This document shows positions 31,586 to 36,055 of a DNA stretch of 36,055 nt, piece by piece. The translations under genes were made by a program, and so were the position numbers. The notes under the pieces are model-generated. The model saw only the letters and a list, made by a program, of their open reading frames with translations. It ran no database searches and was not told where the DNA came from. Each line of letters starts with the position of its first letter. Positions within the stretch are counted from its first letter, which is position 1. Source of the stretch: Treponema sp. (GTDB lineage: Bacteria > Spirochaetota > Spirochaetia > Treponematales > Treponemataceae); assembly GCA_016294105.1 (NCBI GenBank), contig JAEDCN010000025.1:1-36055 (forward strand), given 5' to 3'.

Positions 31586-31935
31586 GGAGGTGGGGGGAAT
31601 TGAACCCCCGTCCGAATGTGCGGGCCAGGAGCCTCTACAGGTTTAGCGATGCGAGGTAGTTGTCGGGATCCGGTAGCAGCATCGCAAGCGTCGGTTCCGT
31701 ATTCCGATAAAAGTCCCGTGAACGTATCGGACACCATCCACAGCAAGCCCTGATTAGCGACAGAAACTTGGCCCGTTCAGAGCGGCACAGTCCAGTTTCC
31801 GTGTTCTCGTGCTTACGCAGCGAGAGCAAACTGACGATTATCTTCGGCAGTTATAGTTTTTGTCTGTTCAGAGGACAGGCGACCTCACCTGCAGCTCAAG
31901 TCCACGTCCACACCCGTCGAAACCGGTGCACCCCC
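31585..31935 (-). ncRNA. ssrA: tmRNA (SsrA)
   Basis: tmRNA rescues ribosomes stalled on mRNAs lacking stop codons and tags the product for degradation. On the minus strand the 5' end GGGGGTGCACCGGTTTCGAC is the conserved tmRNA start. The 3' end has the T arm GGGGGTTCAATTCCCCC and acceptor CACCTCC with discriminator A at 31585. No CCA is encoded. The tag frame ends in ALAA before TAA at 31815-31813. Reading from GCC at 31848 gives AEDNRQFALAA, 11 residues; the resume codon is inferred from the context TAACT before it. Length is 351 nt. Confidence 0.95.
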
Positions 31936-31971
31936 GATATATATCAGGGAAGGACGTCAACCTTTACTTAA

Positions 31972-32000
31972 AATATATGCAAAGCATCTATAAAAGTCAA
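31972..32000 (-). promoter_or_regulatory. Promoter of ssrA
   Basis: On the minus strand TTGACT (32000-31995), a 17-nt spacer and TATATT (31977-31972) predict a start near 31965. About 30 nt of 5' leader would then be removed by RNase P. Confidence 0.7.
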
Positions 32001-32046
32001 GAAAAATGGTCCTAAAGTACCAATTATTTTCACCAGAACCAACTAA

Positions 32047-34170
32047 TTATACTCTAAATTTCTCAAGCTCGTTGCTTATATCCATGATGGAACGACGTGT
32101 TTCATTGGACAGAGAGGACAGAGCCGTAGTAATAGATCGTACTCGGGTTGTATTTTCCTTCATCATGTCCATGTTTCCCTTCATGGAAATGGCAGATTCC
32201 TCCAAGGCCTTGATTTCCCGCTGGATAGCAGCATTTTCCATGGCCATAGCATCGGAGGTAAGCTTTGTCTTTGAGGTGGCCTCCATCACCGCTCCCACAA
32301 CAGCCCGCATTTGGTTAGAACCAGCAGACTGCTCCTCCATGGCACAGGAAATTTCCTGCACCATGATATTGGTGTTTTTGATTCCATCGGATACAATTCC
32401 AAAGGCAGCCTTCAAGTCCTCAGAAAGCTCGGTAATTCCTGCCATGGAGTCCAGAATCGTCTTTAGCTGAATACCAATGGTGCGGGACTGCTTAGAGGCA
32501 TTTTCGCTAAGCTTTCTGATTTCATCAGCAACAACGCTAAAGCCCTGACCAGCCTCACCAGCATGGGCCGCTTCAATGGCTGCATTCATGGCCAACAAAT
32601 TGGTTTGGCTTGCAATGGATGAAATCACGCGGTTTGCTTCCTGAAGCATTTGTGACTCGGCATAAATCTCGCTGATACGCAGTGTTACATTCTTCTGAAC
32701 GCTAACACCACGCTCCGCACTTTCTTCCAGCTGACCAAAGGATGCCACCAACTGGCTTACCGCACTGTACACATCCTGGATATTTCTCAGCAATTCCTCA
32801 ATTACAGTGGCAGCCTGCTGTCCACCCTCACTCTGAATGGATACCATCTTGTTCAGTTCGGAAATCCCACTAATAATATTGTTAACAGAGCGGACTGTAT
32901 CGTTTACATTAGTCATCTGCTCACCAATGCTATTGTCCACAATCTCCATGTAATCATAGCTATCATCCACGGAGGAAACTACATCCATGATACAGTCAGC
33001 AGTACGACCACCAGACTCTACCAAGTTCATATTAGCCTTCTTTACATTGGTGATGGCACTCTGCAAATTTTCAATGAACTGGTTGAAGCCAGCAATGGAA
33101 TTACCGAACAAGTCAAGAAGTGAACCTTTAGCAGCCCGCAACCGCTTCTTCAGATTTGCTTCCTCTGCATTCAGCTCCTTTACAGCACTTTCCAGCTCCC
33201 GTAAAGGAAGAATAAGGGCCTTGATACAGGCATAAAGCCAAATGGCAAGGTTCACTAGGAAGAATGCAATAATACCTTTCAAAGAATAACGGACAAAATC
33301 ACCCCAAGTAAAGTTCATGTGGAACACTGCAACCCAGTCAACCTCTGGGTAGGGAACAAACATGTAGGCACCGTGGAAGGTATTCACAAAGGTTGTTTCC
33401 TTAACGAAAAGATTAGTGGCTTCCAACCTACCAAAATGGGGAAGAAACATCTTTGAAGTTGTTTCTTTAACAAAAATATTAGCAGCTTCCAACTCTGGCA
33501 AAACGGAGGTAATGGAAATCTTGTCAGCAAGATTCTCGTCTTCATTGCTACCCGTCAATTCAAGTAAATTGTTGAAAAAATACAAATCCACATTTTTATC
33601 CAATGTGCTGTACATGATGTTAATGAAGTCGCTGAAAGGGATTCCTGTTCCCACCATACCAACAACAGCCTTACGTTCGTTGCGGACAGGCACATTCAAC
33701 CACAGCATGGTCTTGTCTAGTATGGCATTGTAGTTTACGTTGAAATTATAAGTCTCTGTTTCATAGATGGTAAGATTGTACCAGTAGTCATCAGGATTGT
33801 TGGGATCCACGTGATAGGAAAACTGCATGTCAGAGTAAAAATCCTTCTCCACCACAGAAAGCCAGAAAATGTTTTTTCCCAAGAAGGAATCCTTAAAGGT
33901 AGCAAATTCTGCCCATGCCAAATCTTTCAGTTCCTGATTTGAAGGGTCTTCAAAATGCTTTATTACTACAGGAGACTTAGCAAGCTGCAAGGCCATGGCC
34001 ACCTCGGAATCGAAGCCAGCCTTAAATTCCAACTTCTTCAAGTCACCGATATTTTTCAATTGTTCATTTGCTGCTTTATGAAACTCACTGCTGGCATGCA
34101 TGGCGATAAATGTAAAGGAAGCCACCATAAATACCACAAAGACAATCTTAATTTTTGTCGCTTTTTTCAT
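32047..34170 (-). CDS. Methyl-accepting chemotaxis protein
   Basis: A 707-residue transmembrane chemoreceptor. It begins MKKATKIKIVFVVFMVASF, a membrane anchor. A periplasmic sensor region of about 270 residues follows, resembling double Cache ('NPDDYWYNLTIYETETYNF', then 'VPVRNERKAVVGMVGTGI'). A second membrane helix 'GIIAFFLVNLAIWLYAC' follows, then a weak HAMP-like segment. The signalling hairpin tip contains 'IASQTNLLAMNAAIEAAHAG', the CheA/CheW contact site. The ligand is unknown. I chose the ATG at 34170 over 34206: AGAGGA precedes it at good spacing and the membrane anchor starts there. The sensor domain carries a 22-residue internal duplication. Confidence 0.93.
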   Translation of the reverse strand: MKKATKIKIVFVVFMVASFTFIAMHASSEFHKAANEQLKNIGDLKKLEFKAGFDSEVAMALQLAKSPVVIKHFEDPSNQELKDLAWAEFATFKDSFLGKNIFWLSVVEKDFYSDMQFSYHVDPNNPDDYWYNLTIYETETYNFNVNYNAILDKTMLWLNVPVRNERKAVVGMVGTGIPFSDFINIMYSTLDKNVDLYFFNNLLELTGSNEDENLADKISITSVLPELEAANIFVKETTSKMFLPHFGRLEATNLFVKETTFVNTFHGAYMFVPYPEVDWVAVFHMNFTWGDFVRYSLKGIIAFFLVNLAIWLYACIKALILPLRELESAVKELNAEEANLKKRLRAAKGSLLDLFGNSIAGFNQFIENLQSAITNVKKANMNLVESGGRTADCIMDVVSSVDDSYDYMEIVDNSIGEQMTNVNDTVRSVNNIISGISELNKMVSIQSEGGQQAATVIEELLRNIQDVYSAVSQLVASFGQLEESAERGVSVQKNVTLRISEIYAESQMLQEANRVISSIASQTNLLAMNAAIEAAHAGEAGQGFSVVADEIRKLSENASKQSRTIGIQLKTILDSMAGITELSEDLKAAFGIVSDGIKNTNIMVQEISCAMEEQSAGSNQMRAVVGAVMEATSKTKLTSDAMAMENAAIQREIKALEESAISMKGNMDMMKENTTRVRSITTALSSLSNETRRSIMDISNELEKFRV

Positions 34171-34252
34171 ACTTTTCCTCTCCCGTGGAATCACTGTACG
34201 AGTCATCCAGCAACAGCTGGACCTCAGTTTTAATAGTCAATCCACTTATACC

Positions 34253-34280
34253 ATTATAACCAATAATTACCGTTTGTCAT
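34253..34280 (-). promoter_or_regulatory. Promoter of the chemoreceptor gene
   Basis: On the minus strand ATGACA (34280-34275), 16 nt and TATAAT (34258-34253) lie about 80 nt before the ATG. The 5' leader holds a small hairpin TCCAGC/GCTGGA (34205-34220). Confidence 0.55.
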
Positions 34281-34340
34281 AGTATTATTAAAAGAAAAAT
34301 GTCAAAAATTGATAATTTTTCCTTAAAGTCACCTTTGTAA

Positions 34341-34369
34341 ATGACAAAAAAAAAAAAGCATGGTACTAT
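34341..34369 (+). promoter_or_regulatory. Promoter of the SUMF1-domain gene
   Basis: ATGACA (34341-34346), a 17-nt spacer that includes an A11 run, and an extended TGG-TACTAT -10 box (34361-34369). Start near 34376. The poly-A spacer would be prone to slippage, which could phase-vary expression. Confidence 0.5.
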
Positions 34370-34412
34370 GTATGCTCAGGAATATTTTACAATATGTAAG
34401 GGGGATATACCA

Positions 34413-35237
34413 ATGGCTACAATCACCATGGAACAAATAGACGAGATTACCATTATTCCAACCAGCAAGGTTGCCAAAATTAGCAGTAAAGACAACGAGG
34501 GAGCTTTTATCGAAGGAAGAACAGTTAGTCTTACCTCATTCCAGATGTGTCGTAATCTGGTAACTCAAGAGCTTTTTGAAGAAGTTATGGGATACAATCC
34601 CGGTAGTTCCAACTGGTCGTCAACATCCCAAGAAAACCAAAGATTGTTTCCCGTAAACAACGTAAGCTGGTACGAGGCCATTGTTTTTTGCAACAAATTA
34701 AGTACAATCATGGGCTTCCGTCCCTGCTACAAAATCAGCGATACTACAGATACAGTCACCTGGGGCGAAATTCCTACCACCGACAATGTGCTGTGGAATT
34801 CCGTGGTGTGGGATACCGATGCTGATGGTTTTCGGCTTCCCACAGAGGCTGAATGGGAATTTACTGCCAGAGGAGGAGATTCCGACGCCTCCACTTGGAA
34901 ATTTCCCTATGCAGGAAGTGTTTCCATTGATGAGGTGGGATGGTACAAGGACAATGGCAACAGCAACATCCATCAGGTGGGATTGAAAAAATCCACAGTA
35001 TCTGGAGTCAACGACATGAGTGGCAACGTCTACGAATGGTGCTGGGACTGGTTTGCCCGCATTACACCTGGTGAATATATTAATCCTATTGGGCCTGCCA
35101 CTGGAACAAACCGTGTGCGCCGAGGTGGCAGCTGGTTAAACTATGCCAGAAGCTGTACCGTAACCTATCGTAACTGCGATTCCCCAGAAACAGTCTACGG
35201 AAACATTGGATTCCGCTTGGCTCGTTCTTCTGTTTAA
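34413..35237 (+). CDS. SUMF1/FGE-sulfatase-fold protein, probably non-catalytic
   Basis: A 274-residue protein with the formylglycine-generating-enzyme fold, a C-type-lectin-like scaffold. Family landmarks are 'MCRNLVTQELFEEVMGYNP', 'PVNNVSWYEAIVFCNKLS', 'GFRLPTEAEWEFTARGG', 'VNDMSGNVYEWCWDW' and the closing RRGGSW...GFRLA. The two active-site cysteines of true FGE (a CxxxxC pair after RGGS) are not present as such. That points to a binding or structural role. Treponemes carry many paralogs, one class of which are diversity-generating-retroelement targets varied at this same C-terminal end. GGGGG lies 8 nt before the ATG at 34413, and no signal peptide is visible. The hydrolase gene follows 16 nt downstream. 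Confidence 0.8.
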   Translation: MATITMEQIDEITIIPTSKVAKISSKDNEGAFIEGRTVSLTSFQMCRNLVTQELFEEVMGYNPGSSNWSSTSQENQRLFPVNNVSWYEAIVFCNKLSTIMGFRPCYKISDTTDTVTWGEIPTTDNVLWNSVVWDTDADGFRLPTEAEWEFTARGGDSDASTWKFPYAGSVSIDEVGWYKDNGNSNIHQVGLKKSTVSGVNDMSGNVYEWCWDWFARITPGEYINPIGPATGTNRVRRGGSWLNYARSCTVTYRNCDSPETVYGNIGFRLARSSV

Positions 35238-35253
35238 TTTTTGGAGATATTTG

Positions 35254-35961
35254 ATGAATAAGAGTATTTTTGAAACAGAGTATTACAAGGTTTTATACCG
35301 TCCCTGCGGAGACTTGCAAACAAATTGCTATATCATCATTAGCAAGAAAACAGGGGATTCACTGGTGGTGGATGCCGGCATGGAGGCAGCTGATTGGGTT
35401 ACATCCCAGGTACAGCAGCCTTTGGCCATCCTCAACACCCACGGCCACTTTGACCACGTGTGGAGCAATGCAGAGCTAAAGAAAGCATGGCCCCAGACTC
35501 CCATTGTCTGCCCCTACGAGGATGTATTCCTGGCAACCCAAGACAGGTTCATGCAGGGACAGCCAACCTGTACGGTGGACATTATGGTGGGAGCACCAGA
35601 TGGAGCTGAAGTTCAAGTTTTTCAGTCCACCACCAGCAATCTTGGCAGAAAAAATCTTTTCCAGTGGAATGACTTGGTAACAGAGTTCATCTGCTATCCT
35701 GGCCACACTCCAGGAAACAGCGTCATCATCTTGTGGCATCAGGATGAGCCAGAAAAAAAGGTTATGTTCAGTGGAGACTTTATCTTTTATCGTTCCATTG
35801 GTCGCAGTGACTTTAAGTTTTCATCCCATAGCGTCATGAAGGCTAGCCTCCAGCAGGTGATGAAGCTGGAGGGAGATATGCCAGTGTTCCCTGGCCATGA
35901 TGCCTTTACCCGCCTGAGTGATGAACGGCTTTTTATCCCGCGTTGGATAGAAACTATGTAA
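35254..35961 (+). CDS. Metallo-beta-lactamase-fold hydrolase (glyoxalase II-like)
   Basis: A 235-residue cytoplasmic hydrolase. The metal motif HxHxDH is H63-H65-D67-H68, followed by 'YPGHTPGNSVI' (third His), 'MFSGDFIF' (bridging Asp) and 'FPGHD' (last His). It is near hydroxyacylglutathione-hydrolase-like proteins, substrate not readable. GGAG lies 8 nt before the ATG at 35254, chosen because the longer frame overlaps the upstream gene. The last seven codons including the stop form the first part of a 34-bp tandem repeat that continues to the window end. Confidence 0.88.
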   Translation: MNKSIFETEYYKVLYRPCGDLQTNCYIIISKKTGDSLVVDAGMEAADWVTSQVQQPLAILNTHGHFDHVWSNAELKKAWPQTPIVCPYEDVFLATQDRFMQGQPTCTVDIMVGAPDGAEVQVFQSTTSNLGRKNLFQWNDLVTEFICYPGHTPGNSVIILWHQDEPEKKVMFSGDFIFYRSIGRSDFKFSSHSVMKASLQQVMKLEGDMPVFPGHDAFTRLSDERLFIPRWIETM

Positions 35962-36055
35962 GTACGACCAACGGCGTTGGATAGAAACTATGTAAGTACG
36001 ACCAACGGCGTTGGATAGAAACTATGTAAGTACAACCAACGGCGTTGGATAGAAA
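35941..36055 (+). repeat. 34-bp tandem repeat, at least 3.4 copies
   Basis: Copies start at 35941, 35975, 36009 and 36043, exactly 34 bp apart; the last is cut by the window edge. Each unit begins CGTTGGATAGAAACTATGTAA and ends GTACGACCAACGG. The third copy has one change (tacaacc for tacgacc). CGTTGG and CCAACG at the ends pair, enclosing ATAG-AAA-CTAT, and the junction CCAACGGCGTTGG is itself a palindrome. The first copy includes the last 21 bases of the hydrolase gene, so the array probably grew by duplication of the gene's 3' end. No spacers are present. Confidence 0.95.

Noticed and set aside
35941..36055. CRISPR array
   Set aside because: Copies are directly adjacent with constant content at all 34 positions and no variable spacers; no cas gene is present.
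35941..36055. Integron attC sites (GTTGGAT fits the GTTRRRY core)
   Set aside because: The unit is only 34 bp, the partner core RYYYAAC is not matched, and no cassette lies between units.

Overview
The window looks like chromosome from a spirochaete of the Treponema group. I base this on overall gene style: a treponemal-type RecJ with a long insert, an M16C peptidase, a DUF4080-type radical SAM protein, a SUMF1/FGE-type lectin-fold protein, a degenerate receiver protein, and tRNA and tmRNA genes without an encoded CCA. Base composition is moderate, and AT-rich in mcrB and in most intergenic stretches. The species cannot be named. Leucine synthesis under attenuation argues against the most reduced pathogenic treponemes.

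Layout. At 60-5329 (minus strand) lies a tight operon mfd - HAD phosphatase - KamA-family radical SAM enzyme. At 5422-6977 (plus) are two translationally coupled genes, an exported protein and a receiver-like protein, closed by a bidirectional terminator. At 7076-15089 (minus) are two zinc-ribbon proteins, clpB, a tocopherol-cyclase-like protein preceded by a strikingly structured 11524-11700 leader, a 70-residue protein and a large M16C metallopeptidase. At 15247-17205 (plus) is leuA behind a sigma-70 promoter, a Leu-rich leader peptide and an attenuator. A tRNA cluster (His, Arg, Lys) and recO follow. At 18510-21335 (minus) is a P-type cation ATPase behind what I read as a yybP-ykoY (Mn2+) riboswitch with terminator. 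At 21418-27765 (minus) are a B12-type radical SAM protein, McrC and McrB (type IV restriction), a Dabb-domain protein, a candidate plus-strand small RNA and an orphan CdiA-like nuclease domain. At 27949-31462 (plus) are pyrimidine-nucleoside phosphorylase and recJ. tmRNA (minus), a methyl-accepting chemotaxis protein (minus), a SUMF1-domain protein and a metallo-beta-lactamase-fold hydrolase (plus) complete the window. It ends inside a 34-bp tandem repeat that begins within the last codons of the hydrolase gene.

Most of the protein set is housekeeping: transcription-coupled repair (mfd), recombination (recO, recJ), protein quality control (clpB, tmRNA, M16C), nucleoside salvage and metal export. 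The most interesting material lies between genes. At least three genes (leader peptide, M16C peptidase, radical SAM protein) have a sigma-70 -10 box ending exactly 6 nt before an ATG with no Shine-Dalgarno, which implies leaderless mRNAs. RNA-based control is dense: leucine attenuator, Mn2+ riboswitch, an unassigned four-way-junction leader and a 68-nt sRNA candidate. All family assignments come from motif reading; no database search was possible.
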